From NCBI GenBank assembly GCA_003427395.1, contig BFEA01000427.1, forward strand, positions 512,674-533,776: 21,103 nucleotides of DNA, written 5' to 3'. The DNA comes from Chara braunii (Eukaryota > Streptophyta > Charophyceae > Charales > Characeae). Below are positions 9,555-19,332 of the stretch, in pieces. Both the position numbers and the translations under genes were made by a program. Under the pieces are notes generated by a model, which saw only the letters and a program-made list of their open reading frames with translations, made no database searches and had not been told where the DNA came from. The stretch's first letter is position 1, and every line of letters begins with the position of its first letter.

Positions 9555-10275
9555 AAACCAACGCTTCTGACGAAAAAACCTGCACAGGAAAAAACAACAA
9601 CAAAAGAATACAATAATAAAGAAGAGCTCCCTTGATGATGATCTCGTCGACGATCCTCGTGCCGTGATGATGCTCCAAGCTGGTCCAGCGGTCTCCACAC
9701 CTTGGTTCCACGGGACTGACTCCACTTCCTTCCACCGACGTCGACTTTCACTAACTCGCTCGAGCGCTCCAGCCTCTATATTAAGGGCTTTGGCTATGGA
9801 GTACTTGACGTGGAAAGCACCAGGGAAATGGACAAAAAAACAGCTTCCACCACTATTCTCCCTCTTCCACAATGCCTCAGCCCAGCCTGTGACGTGGATT
9901 GACCAACTGCCTCTGGATGCCACGCGTGCGTTAAGCGCTATTGCCAGATCCTTTTATCCCCCCCTCACAGCGTCCTCATGCCAACGGGTCCCCACGGACA
10001 TGAAGCCAGCACCACGCCATCCGCCAATCGCCAGCGCCTTGTTGCTTACCCGTAGCCAGCGCCTCGCCACCTTCGAACCACCAACGCCCCACTACGAGCG
10101 CACAACCAGTGCCTTGCCACCGATGGTTGACCAACGCCACACCTCCAGCACACGCGTTGACGTCAGCATGCTCCTCCATTGCGCGAGCGCTACGCGCGCC
10201 CTTCCAAGCGTAGTGAGTTCACCTGGCGTTAAGCTTAGAAATCCAACTTCTACAGCAACCTGGCCTTTATATTAG
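9554..10275. other. No convincing gene; contains a block shared with 20557-20630
   Basis: A 203-codon plus-strand ORF (9664-10275) is open here. Its product has no recognisable domain and includes loose repeats of CCAGCGCCTYGCCACC (10032, 10054, 10106). A ~70-bp block at 9885-9955, starting CAGCCTGTGAC and ending near GCGTGCGTTAAGCGC, resembles 20557-20630 in the LINE 5' UTR. I regard the ORF as chance in GC-rich DNA. Confidence 0.5.
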
Positions 10276-10325
10276 CTTGCCCCAGAGTGCAATTATACCT
10301 CGTTTTTGTGACTCTACGAGTTATA

Positions 10326-10342
10326 ATTGCACTATGGGGCAA
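10326..10342. mobile_element. Left fragment of a MITE interrupted by the LINE
   Basis: It begins ATTGCACTATGGGGCAA after a TA dinucleotide. Joined to 20906-21014, it gives a ~126-bp element with inverted ends that match over 29 bp with one mismatch, including the flanking TA. TA on both sides suggests a Tc1/mariner-like (Stowaway-type) target duplication. The terminal sequence is not the classic Stowaway end, so the superfamily is uncertain. Confidence 0.7.
10330..10342. repeat. Target-site duplication, left copy
   Basis: CACTATGGGGCAA, identical to 20893-20905. It directly precedes the T-rich tract that is the LINE's poly(A) on the opposite strand, as expected for target-primed reverse transcription of a minus-oriented LINE. 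Confidence 0.78.
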
Positions 10343-10344
10343 TA

Positions 10345-10501
10345 TTTTTTTTATTTTATTTTTTTTACAAAAAAAAACCCTTCAGTGTTAGTGATGCTGA
10401 TAAGAGCAGACACCACTAACACCTGGGGAGCGGCTCTGTTCCATTGGTGGGGAGTTGCACCTGCTGGAAACCGGGTCCAGCGTCCCTTGACATCTTAACA
10501 C
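10345..10501 (-). other. LINE 3' UTR end: GGGACGC block, terminal hairpin, A-rich tail
   Basis: On the minus strand, GGGACGCTGGA at 10486 opens a GCTGGA/TCCAGC hairpin. About 60 bp later a strong hairpin follows: GTGTTAGTGGTG pairs with CATCACTAACAC (12 bp with one G-T pair) around GTCTGCTCTTATCAG. The tail follows as interrupted T runs on the plus strand (10345-10366). A terminal hairpin next to poly(A) is a plausible RT recognition structure. Copy B at 7016-7162 shares this whole block. Confidence 0.65.
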
Positions 10502-12208
10502 TTAAAAGACAAGGTTCAGCTCGTGCTGGGAACCGGGCCCAGCGTCCCTTTTGTTCATAAGACCTTGAGTATCAGGATAGAAAGAGATTGGCCTCTGTGC
10601 CTCTTCACCCTGAACGGGCGTCGTATATGCGTGGTCACCTAGCATTTGCAGGCTACTTGATTGAGAGTTAAGCCTGATAGTTTGCCTGTCAAGGAGAAAA
10701 CTGGCATGAACATTAGTATTTATTATAAGTCCGGCGTATACCATGATCTGGGAACCAAGGCCAGACCTACAGGAGGAAAAAGATCCGGAAACTCTGATAG
10801 TGGTCTCATTGGAATGATGGGGTCAATGTTACTCCAATCATTGAAGATTAAACGGTAATTCCTTGGAAGCCCATTCTGATCGCTGCCTTGTATTCCTTCC
10901 CATTTCACTTGCCCAATTTTCCTCCTTGGTCCCCTCCAAGCCAATTTTTATTGAATGTTTGGATGTGATGCTTAATATCCTTTACTGAATTCAGAAATTT
11001 GAGTTTCTTCTTTAGGGACTCCCATCTGGTAGTAATTTCTACTCGGATTTGATGTTTGATGGTTTCTGTAAATTCTGGACCATCAAGACGAGCATTTTCC
11101 ATCTCGTAAGTACATCTACGAGTCCATAATGTCCAGATGATTGTTCTTCTTCCAATTATGAATAGATTGCATGTGAAGTTATCCACTTTAATTGGGTTCC
11201 AGGACTCGAGGAGAAGCGCTTTCCAGTTTCATGGCCAGGGGAGGGATGTTCCTACATGATTTCAAATCCTGTCCCACCAACGCCATAGCCATATAGATCC
11301 TGGACATTGCAGAAAAATATGTTCTACAGTTTTCGGAATTAGTTTAGAACTTTAGATGAGAATGTTGTTTTCAGAACTTACACCAGGGCAGGGAGTGAGG
11401 TTCTGTCAATAATCCAGTCATTTGTGGGTAAGCAACGATGAGTAATTTGCCACTGTAGTGATGCCATTTTAGCCGGTCTAGCTTTAATGGTATGGAACCA
11501 CTTTACTGGCCGCAACTCTTCTTTACTTATATTTAGGTGCCTCATCCATCGGTCTTCTATTTTGTCCTACATATTAACCTTGGGGTGAAGCATCCTGTAA
11601 GTGGACTTGACTGACAGTGTATGAAGCATTCTGGTGTGAGAGCATCCTTTGGCAGTCGAAGGTGACCAAGACCAACAAGCTGGATCTAGGAGAAGGTGGA
11701 AAATGAGAGTGTTTGGTTTATAAGCCAACCATTTTTCTTGGATTATTAGGACCCTGATCCTAAATAGACTATCTTTTTTGAACCATCCTGTTTGCTGTTG
11801 TGGTCTTGTTCTCAGGTAACCATCCTCTCCCAGGTCAAATAAGGACAACCAAATGTCTCCTGTAGTTCGGATTTCTTCCACCTTTCCCACTAATCCTGGT
11901 TGGTCTGATTACGACACCCAATCACTTGGAATTAGCGTGGGCTCTTTTCTCAGGATTCTGACCCATTTCAGTGGGACTATATCAATTATTTGTTCCAGGG
12001 TTTCTTTCTGATTGTGGCAGTATCTTAGTCTTTCATAAAGGATCGACGCATCAATCTAGTTTCTACCCTCAGTATTCCAGATGTTCCTAATGCGTTTAAT
12101 TCCTCTTTTGATCCACCCTTTTGAAGGTGAATCAGAACAATTTAGGGTATAGCCTTGGGAGTCTCTGATGAGTGTGTTGTTGAATAGTGGTTGTTGGCAA
12201 ACCTCTTC
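10502..12208 (-). pseudogene. LINE ORF2, C-terminal part: zf-RVT and tail region
   Basis: This region encodes the zinc-binding domain downstream of RT in plant L1 ORF2 and a C-terminal extension. It is spread over frames. 11567-11890 is one open piece. A zf-RVT-like core (KWFHTIKARPAKM, QWQITHRCLPTND) reads at about 11430-11510. HIFLQCPGSIWLWRWW reads at about 11280-11320 in another frame, preserving the His and Cys of the usual HIFxQCP motif. 10905-11186 continues with RRTIIWTLWTRRCTYEM, similar to the IWxLWxxRN region after zf-RVT. Stops and frameshifts separate all of these. The last part (10502-10744) is open but I recognise no RNase H motif in it. Confidence 0.75.
10518..10548 (-). repeat. 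Extra GGGACGC block (copy E) in the LINE 3' region
   Basis: On the minus strand it reads GGGACGCTGGGCCCGGTTCC and continues to CAGCACGAGCT. It lies 62 bp upstream (in LINE direction) of the similar block at 10486, forming a tandem pair. Only ~31 bp match and there is no tail of its own. It could be an older insertion or part of the LINE 3' UTR. Confidence 0.5.
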
Positions 12209-12953
12209 TCATCTTCTAGGTGCCGTCTTATCTGGGAGTGGCAGTTTCCTCCATATTTTCATCAGATCAATCCAAAACGAATCTTTAGCTAGGTCCGCCT
12301 TAGCGGCTTGACGATCTAAGGGTGCTGGATTTTGGGGAGCAATTGAAGTGTCCCTCGAGAGTGACCAGAATCTGTTTTCCAGCCACATGAGGGGGTCAAC
12401 TAATTCAGAGGTGTGGGGGACTACTCTTCTAATTTGTTCACAAGCTAGCATGCTCCAAGGGGTCTGGGAATTGAATAAGAGGCGCTTAAGCCATTGTATG
12501 GACAAAGCCATCGTTTGAGTGTTGCGATCAATAACACCTAGACCCCCTTCAGATTTAGGTTGGATAATAGTTAACCATGCCACCCTACTAATGACATTTC
12601 CACATTCATGATTCCGATGCCAAAGGAAGGCTGCTAAATGTTTTTGTAATACTTTTATAGTGACTTTATCCAGAGCCCATATTGCAGATTTATATCAAAT
12701 TGAGGTCAGAACCACGGTGTTAATAGCTAGTGTTTTTCCGAGTAATGAAGTGTGTTTTTCCTTCCATAATTCTAGTTTTGAATGTGCATGTTGTATAATC
12801 GTGGCATTATTGGAAGCAGGTTTGCCTAGCGCTGAAAGGGAAATCCCTAGGACCCTAATTGGAGTTTCAGGAAGGAGTCATTTGATCGCCTCTCTGGTGG
12901 CCTTCCTCCGTGATAGTGAATCCACCAGCCAAGTGTTTTGTTCCCCCAATTAA
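12209..12953 (-). pseudogene. LINE ORF2, RT thumb/connection region
   Basis: The piece at 12209-12583 opens with AWLTIIQPKSEGGLGVIDRN, the conserved 'W..I..PK.EGGLG.I' block that follows RT in plant LINEs. Upstream (12584-12953), the minus strand reads WALDKVTIKVLQKHLAAFLW in part, and before it LLGKTLAINTVVLTSI followed by a stop. Both are typical of the region between RT and zf-RVT. The reading is interrupted by at least two stops. The plus-strand ORF at 12660-12953 is an antisense shadow. Confidence 0.75.
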
Positions 12954-14380
12954 CCCTCATATCCGAAAGTTTGCAAAATTCATCCATGATTTGTTGAATT
13001 GCCTTAAGATTTTATTGTGAAGCATCAACCATCAAGGAGAGATCGTCAGCGAAAAGAGAGCAAACCGGTATGACTTCCTCTGGTATGGAAGTCACTTGTA
13101 TGCGTCTTATGTCCTTATGTTGGCAGAGGTTAGCCACCATAACTTCCATAATGATTACAAAAAGGAATGGGGCGATTGGATCCCCTTGCCTTACTGATCT
13201 TTGCAACGATATAGGGGGAGCCACATTACCATTGACCATGACCCTCGTTGTAGCGTTCTCATGTAGGATCTTAATCCATCCCCTGAAGTTCGGTCCGAAA
13301 TTAAATTTGTCTAGGCATTTATCTAGAAAAAAAAGAATCCACATGATCATATGCTTTCTCCAAGTCTACAAAAATGAAGGCAGCATTATGCTTAGATTGA
13401 CGCGAGAGTTTAATTAACTCGTTAACTAATAAAATATTATCCTGAATATTTCTTCCTTGAATAAAACCTGTTTGGGATGGATGAATTATATCCGCTATAA
13501 TTTTGTTTAATCGAATCGTGAGGGCTTTTCAAATGAGCTTATAGACCACAGTAAGAAGTGTGATGGGCCGTTAATTGCGAATATTACATTTGTCACTCTT
13601 TTTGTCAAGAAGTGTTAAGACTCATTGTCCCACTATTTCTCTCATCTGGCCAGATGTCCAGACATTATGATAAAATTGCATTAGATCTTGAGAAATGAAA
13701 TTCCATAGGGTTTCCCAGAATTCCTTTGGTAATCCATCAATGCCCGGAGTCTTTTCCTCCTCCATAAGCATCAGTGCAGTCCATACTTCTTCTTTTGTAA
13801 GAGGTAACTCCAGCTGTTTTTTTTTTTTTTGAACGAGAGCTTTGGTCATTGGTTTCAAAAATTCATCAATCTCCTTATTCCGTTGGTCCTCAGGGGTGTT
13901 ACCTGTTCCAGATAAGAAGAGGTTTTGAAAAAATTCTCTAACAATCTTGGTGCATTCTGCTGTAGAGGTGGTTAGTTGATCATTTAGCGGATGGGGGTGA
14001 GAAAGACTCTCAATAACTGTTCTTCCAATCCGAGCTCTAGCCATAGCAAAAAATATTGCATTCATTCCTCCTTCAGTAACTAGTTGTCTAAGCTTGCCCC
14101 TGATCTTGACACCATGCCAGCGATACTCCATCTGGGAGAGAAGGTGATCCTCTTGTGCCTAAAGTTCTTCAGCAGCTTTTACATTGTCTTCATCGTTTGG
14201 ATTGTCATCTTTCAATGATTGAAGTTGTTGGATTCGTTGATATGTTCTTGTTTCATTTGAATGTCTGTTGGCTGCTAGTAGTTTCGAATATTCATTGCAT
14301 TTACACCCTAAAAAAACTAGACCGTTGTTGAGCCACGTAACATCATCCTGGATGACGGTTTTCTGTTGACGCTAGAAAGT
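12954..14380 (-). pseudogene. LINE ORF2, reverse transcriptase domain, broken
   Basis: RT would copy the LINE RNA at the nicked target. The N-terminal piece (13622-14131) has the linker feature GGMNAIFF and the early RT block KTPGIDGLPKEFW (residues 127-139 of that piece). Motif A, FVDLEKAYDHV, with its catalytic Asp at 13364-13366, reads at about 13341-13380. The piece at 13012-13350 has RQGDPIAPFLFVI and the catalytic FADD (its residues 100-103). So the visible catalytic Asp residues remain. The coding path is cut by stops at 13619-13621, 13571-13573 (where NWRP is usual) and 13529-13531. A frame change falls at an eight-A run (13327-13334), just after motif A. Another stop falls at 13012-13014. 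Upstream, the linker to the endonuclease also holds stops. Confidence 0.88.
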
Positions 14381-15310
14381 TCAGACGTCCTTAAGATATG
14401 TCCTAAACCTTTTTATTTTTAGGTGAGATATATTTAGCTTGTAGAAACCTCTGCCTTGATCTGTTTTTTTTCTAAAGGAGAGGATGACTACACACATGGT
14501 ATGGTCTAGTCCTGCAAGGGGACTCCTAGGGAAAATTTCCGCAATTTGAAGAGAACCTTTTAATTCTTCCGAGAGGAGTATTAAGTCGATGCATGATTTG
14601 ATGACCGACGTAGTCTGACTTTTCGGAAAGCATGTGAAAGAGCGGAGAGTGGGGTTCAATCTTCTGAACGAATCAAACAGATTGAAGGATTGAGTCCGAT
14701 TGGTAATCATTGCTTCATCGGCTTCCACATAGGAAGGACACGGGTTAGGAATCCTCCATAGATCCAGGGAACTGTCCGGAGCAGCGTTAAAATTACCTGC
14801 TATGATCATTGGTATACCTACATGCAGTTTAGGAATGAGGGTTTCAAAGAAACGTTGGCGGTTACTAACCTCATTTGGTCCATAGACAAATAGGACAATG
14901 ACGATCTCGAGCTCTAATATTGTCAGGATATATGTCCTTCTCCCTTCTTCTTTATCGACCTCCCAGTAAACTGGTTCTACTTTGGAACCTGGCGGGATCC
15001 ATATTGCAACTCCAACACTTCCTCGGCGAGGTGCGTGGACTCTGAAGGCTGTGTGGGGCCATATCTGTTTATGACAGTGATTGTGAGAGGCAGTTTCCAT
15101 GAGGTGAGTTTCTTGAATACAAATAACGTCAGACCATTGTTTTCTCCCAATTCCCCTAAGTTGGTCATAAATGGCTTGCTTCTTTTCAAACTTAGTTGAA
15201 GCAAGTTCATTAACATTCAAGGATCTCAGGTTTAAGTCTGCTTGTCTTTTCACGGATTTCCAGGTTTTATCCTTATTATATAAGGCATCCAATACTTGAA
15301 ACTTTTTCAT
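14381..15310 (-). pseudogene. LINE ORF2 N-terminus: APE-type endonuclease with altered active site
   Basis: The 309-residue open piece is an exonuclease-endonuclease-phosphatase (APE-like) domain, which nicks target DNA to prime reverse transcription. Visible motifs in order: SLNVNEL (residues 30-36, Asn33), ICIQETHL with catalytic Glu67, FVYGPN (141-146), IIAGNFNA (169-176), CIDLIL (240-245) and GLDHTMCVV (267-275, Asp269-His270). In the family the fourth motif is GDFN. Here the Asp is Asn173 (codon 14792-14794, AAT), a single G-to-A change. That residue is part of the active site, so the enzyme is probably inactive even though this piece is free of stops. The piece starts ~45 bp after the last ORF1 stop. 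The Met at 15310 may not be the original start. Downstream a stop interrupts the join to RT. Confidence 0.9.
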
Positions 15311-15354
15311 CTTACCAATTCTTAAACCAGAACAGACAAGTCAGTTGTTCTCCA

Positions 15355-17424
15355 TTAACGAAGAGGAGTAGAGAGCGTAATTGTTACATCGGTTGAGATT
15401 TCCTGCCATTGGCCCAGATCCAACAAACCTCCCAAGGTTAGAATTCGTTGACTAAGGAGACGGACCAGTAGCGTTCCAACATCCGTCTCCGACCAGAAAC
15501 TACTTGCTTTAATGTTCATTAGCTGTAGTTCTGTCAGGAGGTCCTGATTGAACCATTTCAGTTCGACGTTTTTGCAAACTTCATATTTCAGGAATACGTC
15601 TCATTCTGCCAATCGTTGTTCCCCTTCTGTTATGATGAGAGAAGATGTACTCCCCATGGGGAGATTGTCGTTGATAAAATTACATATCTCTTGTTTAATG
15701 AGGGGTTTGTTTGCCCTTCGATCAGATCTAGTAGCAAGCGAGAGAAATTGAGAGGTAGTGCCTAGGACTGTAACTTCTCCATACATTGCTCTTATAGGAA
15801 CAATTAATCCTACCTCCCACGTGCTGTCCTTACATCTATCTGGGAACAGGACTATGCCAGTCTTGACTGGGGACAGTATTCCTTGACCTTTTGCCAGACG
15901 GTGTTTCAGTTTCTGTCTCTTGGTTGAGAGATCAGAGTCAGGGGACAACGACACGATCTGATGAATAATCAAGGAGGTTTGAGATAGTTGAGAGCTTTCT
16001 ATGTTTCCTCCTTCAATCTGAGACTGGTCGTTATGAAGATCTTCTGTGAGATCTACTATTTGTGATGTCTGGTGTCCTATCTGTTCATTATTTTCTTTGA
16101 ATATTGAGTTTTTCTCAGTATTTGTGGCTTGGGTGATACTGCTCTGTCCTGCAGGTTGGCTTTCTGTGTCAGCCTGCGTTGCTTCCGAAATCCTTCGGGT
16201 TGTATGCTGTGATTGTGGAACAGAAGCCCCTGGATCCCACTCTATCAGACCCTGACTATGTTTCCTGGGTACAGCGGTTTGTTGGCCACTAGGGATCTGC
16301 CAGTACTTCTCCCCAGTGAGCTCAGAAATGACTATTTGAAAACAGGCTTGTTCTTCACTCCTGTCTGGGCTCGAGGGCGCCCCATCCTGTTTGAGCTTGG
16401 ATGGTTCCTCCACCACTGCCTCAGGGTCCTCTAACTCCTCCAGGGCACTCGAGCGTGGCAAGTGTGGAATCAAGGGTTGGTGTTCATTTGAATGATTGGG
16501 CATTCCTGACTGCAGTGTACTATTCTGAACATTCTCATGTATAACTGTGACAAAAATATTATTATTAGGAGTTAGGACCAGCTGTTCATTGATATGTGAT
16601 TTTTTGAAAAAGTCATCTTGTTGGAGCTGATCCTGAGGCTGAGCCTGCATTAATGTCCCTGCCTGAGTAGACTCCAGGGGAAGCCCATTGTGCCCTGCCT
16701 TAACAGTACCAGATATCTTTGGGCCAGGGAGTGCATTCCGATTACCCCGTTGTGTCACATTTGTTTCTTTCGTTTTTTTCCGCTAGCAGGGACAGGGGTT
16801 GAAAACGATTGTTAAGCCCGGATAATAATTTGGGTTCCCCTACACATGCTACACTTGTGCAGTTAAACCTCGATGAAACAATGCATAACAGCCTGACACT
16901 GACGTCCTCCCATGTCACACCCATTGGAGGGCCGTGCAGTAAGAAGGAAAGTTGGCTTCCACTGTTTTCTAACATCTTCATTAGTTCCGTGAAAATATGA
17001 GGTCAGGATTCTGCGGGCAGGCTAGGATGCTGCCCTTTTAGATTACACAGCAACCAGTCTGCAATTTGGAGAACGATTGTTTTAGTGTCAATTGATATTG
17101 CTGAGTCACTAACTCCACCAGGCGTGACAGGTGGAGGAGGGGCACAAGGTTGGATAGCTTCAGTGTCCATTGGTTCCGGACCAAAAATTTCTCTGAGAAA
17201 GTCCACTTCCATCGGCACTATTTTAGACTCGGGACCCATCGAGCCTATTCTTTGTTCCTCCACCCTTCCTTCCTTCCTTCCTTTCATTTTTTTTCTCATC
17301 AACTTTTGGTTGTACCCCTCCTTTCTTCTTAACCTCCCTCCATTCGAGACTGACCCATTTTTCTGTATATAGTCTGCTGCCTTAGGACCCACATAACGCT
17401 CCCCTCCATTCAGTGGGGGAGAAG
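15355..17424 (-). pseudogene. LINE ORF1, long polar C-terminal extension
   Basis: Three open pieces continue after the zinc-knuckle region: 17003-17392 (Lys/Arg-rich then Pro-rich), 16742-16981, and 15601-16758 (385 residues, rich in Gln, Ser, Thr and Glu). The second and third differ by a frame change at a seven-T run (16773-16779), and the reading makes sense if it is passed. The TGA at 15601-15603 looks premature: the same frame stays open to a TAA at 15355-15357. I recognise no domain. Plant LINE ORF1 proteins often have low-complexity C-termini, but an extension of roughly 650-700 codons is long. It could alternatively include captured sequence. Confidence 0.6.
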
Positions 17425-18511
17425 TCAGACCATTATGTCTCTGAGATTTCCCATTCCATCATTTCCACTCATGGTCGTGTCTTTACTCCCGCCACCTCGA
17501 CTTGACTGAGCTTTTGGAATTGACCCTTGTTTGTTTGCGTCGGAGAGCGCAGACTTCCCAGCCCGAGAAGAGGGATGTGGATGCGGATGGTGGGATTGAC
17601 CCTGTGCTGAGGAAGACGGTGAATATGCGGATGGTGGGATTGCCCCTGTGCTGAGGAAGACGGTGAATGGGAGGAAGGAAACCAGTCCTGTGGTGGGCGG
17701 GGGGATTTGTGAAAACCGCTTCTCCCTTCCCACACCCAGTCCACCGGTTGTCCCGCCTGATTGAAATCCTCATGGTAGACCCATCCTTCATGGCCTGATA
17801 CCGCTGGAATCCATCTGTTTGGTCTTTGTGGATCCCTTTTGAGACGTCTATCAGGGGGAATCGTAGGCTGGGGGTGTTGGGTGCATGCATAGTCTGTGTG
17901 CAGGTGTCCATAGGCTTTACACTTAAAACACCACGGTCTAAATTTATGGGCCGTGTGAATCTGATACACCCGCCCTCCCTGTTTAACGGAATAATATCAT
18001 GAAGTGAAATTAATTGTTCATTAGGAAGCTCCAATGCCAGCATTAGGTAATCATCTCGTTTGGCCACATAGGAAGGCAGAGGGTTGATGAAATCAACTAT
18101 CTTATATTGCTGTCCAAAATCATGAATGAAGGCAACTTGAATTTCTATTGGGATGTGTCTGAATTCCACCCAGTAGAAATCCTTCATCATTTGTTCCCTC
18201 TTTCTTTTGGTCCAACCTTCCTCGGCAGCCATGGATAAATTCTGACTTTATACCTATCCCAAAACATTTTTTTTCATGCATCCATTTTCACTTTATCTTC
18301 ATCAAAAAGGCTAAGTACCGTGAAAACCGTAGGGGTAATTGGTTGAATAAGCAAAAATTCAGTCACCCCTTCCGGTCTTTCTCTCAACGACTCTAATTTT
18401 TAAAATTTTTACATATATATTTAATTTTGTCGTTGACCGACCGTAGGCAGCGTCATCATAAAATATCCAGTTACTGCCGTGTTTGGTGTAAACTTGGTCT
18501 CGTTCAGCCAG
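17425..18511 (-). pseudogene. LINE ORF1, gag-like (DUF4283-type) region and zinc knuckle
   Basis: ORF1 product binds LINE RNA. The open piece at 17483-18232 contains FYWVEFRHIPIEIQ and YVAKRDDYLMLALEL, matching the pattern of plant DUF4283/gag-like proteins just before a zinc knuckle. The knuckle CFKCKAYGHLHTDYAC follows in a different frame (17469-17969), so a frame change lies in the G-rich stretch near 17965-17990. The knuckle has CX2C and GH, but the last Cys is two residues further than in CX2CX4HX4C. A Tyr sits at the expected position, possibly a Cys-to-Tyr change. Downstream a 44-bp exact-length duplication (17581-17668) breaks the frame again. The upstream part (18233-18511) is short of open frame, with several stops. 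Confidence 0.8.
17581..17668. repeat. 44-bp tandem duplication inside ORF1
   Basis: Two adjacent units start ATGCGGATGGTGGGATTG at 17581 and 17625, differing at one base (GACC versus GCCC). Because 44 is not a multiple of three, the two units are read in different frames: SPSSSAQGQSHHPH and then HRLPQHRVNPTIRI. Confidence 0.93.
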
Positions 18512-19332
18512 TTAGTCATGAGGATAAACCTTTATTAGGGTTTTCCTTCCTCCTTGGTCTATAACTAAATGCTCAGACGGCTGAAGAAAAAGAGAGAGGA
18601 AGTACGCCCTTGTTGAGGACAGGTTCCCGAGAGGGACTTTCAACTCTTCTGCAGGAGATCCATCTGGATCAATCGATGGGCGCTGAATGATCAATGTTTT
18701 GTTTTGCAGCGACTCCCTCACTTTTTGTGCCCATGAAGGATGTTGGGCTACTTGGGTTGATCCCTTGTTTGTGTTCTTCCCATCTTGCTCCGTGAGTGGG
18801 GGATGTGTTTTTTCCTACATCTTTTCATCTTCAGTAAGTATCTCATCATCGCTTATTCCATTGCTGTCATTTCCATCATCCCTCTCTTTTCCCTCAACTC
18901 CCTCGTCTCCCTCTACCATAATCAGATCGCTTCCTTGTGTTGAGATGCCGCTGTTGGTTGTGATAATTACCGGATGTATGACCTCTCCTGTTGTTGTGTT
19001 GTCGTGGTGCAAGGGGGGAAAGTCGTCATGGTCCAGGGTAGAGGTATCGGCGGCCAATGGGAGCACTTGAGGTCCTTACCGATTGTCCCCTTTCCTCTTG
19101 TGGTCTTTAATGGCCTGATGCCCATGGACCTCCCTTTCTGGTTTCCTGAGTGTCCTCCCATTCTTCCCATACTACGACCTGTGGCCATTACTCCTGGACG
19201 AGTGTATGGTGTTGGGCCAATCTGCTTCAGCATTGCATGTCTCATTGCTCCTTGGTAGAAGAGCAATGAGCCCGGCCCTTTTGCACGTCTGAAACTGAGA
19301 TTCCTTGTGGCCTCTTTTTTTGGATTAGACAA
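18512..19332 (-). pseudogene. LINE ORF1, N-terminal part
   Basis: A basic piece (from Met at 19332) overlaps an acidic piece in another frame (18815-19066) that begins LPLAADTSTLDHDDFPPL, resembling the FPPL region near the start of plant LINE ORF1 proteins. After a TAG at 18812-18814 the same frame resumes with PSWAQKVRESLQ, another common ORF1 feature, through 18512-18721 up to a stop. The true start codon is uncertain. Matching the frame of 18232 supports one original ORF. Confidence 0.6.

Larger units (their letters stand above)
10277..10342. repeat. Inverted repeat, 21-bp arms, next to the LINE tail
   Basis: The left arm TTGCCCCAGAGTGCAATTAT pairs with the right arm ending ATTGCACTATGGGGCAA with one mismatch, around a ~24-bp centre. 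The right arm is also the left end of the MITE split by the LINE. The left arm probably represents the end of a second, degraded copy of the same family. Confidence 0.7.

Noticed and set aside
9312-9923. Minus-strand ORFs with long Ile, Ser or His runs as low-complexity proteins
   Set aside because: They are the three readings of a TGA/GAT microsatellite.
4778-10252. TAGAAATCCAACCTCT at about 4782 and TAGAAATCCAACTTCT at 10236 as a shared element
   Set aside because: Only 16 bases match and the flanks diverge at once, so this is too little to call.
9664-10275. 203-codon plus-strand ORF as a host gene
   Set aside because: No recognisable domain, no homologous partner in the window, biased GC-rich composition with internal degenerate repeats, and no visible intron or promoter structure.
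10502-10744. C-terminal RNase H domain of the LINE
   Set aside because: The frame is open but none of the RNase H catalytic motifs can be seen.
18687-19258. Plus-strand ORFs across the ORF1 region
   Set aside because: They are antisense shadows of the minus-strand LINE ORF1, which has family-like sequence.
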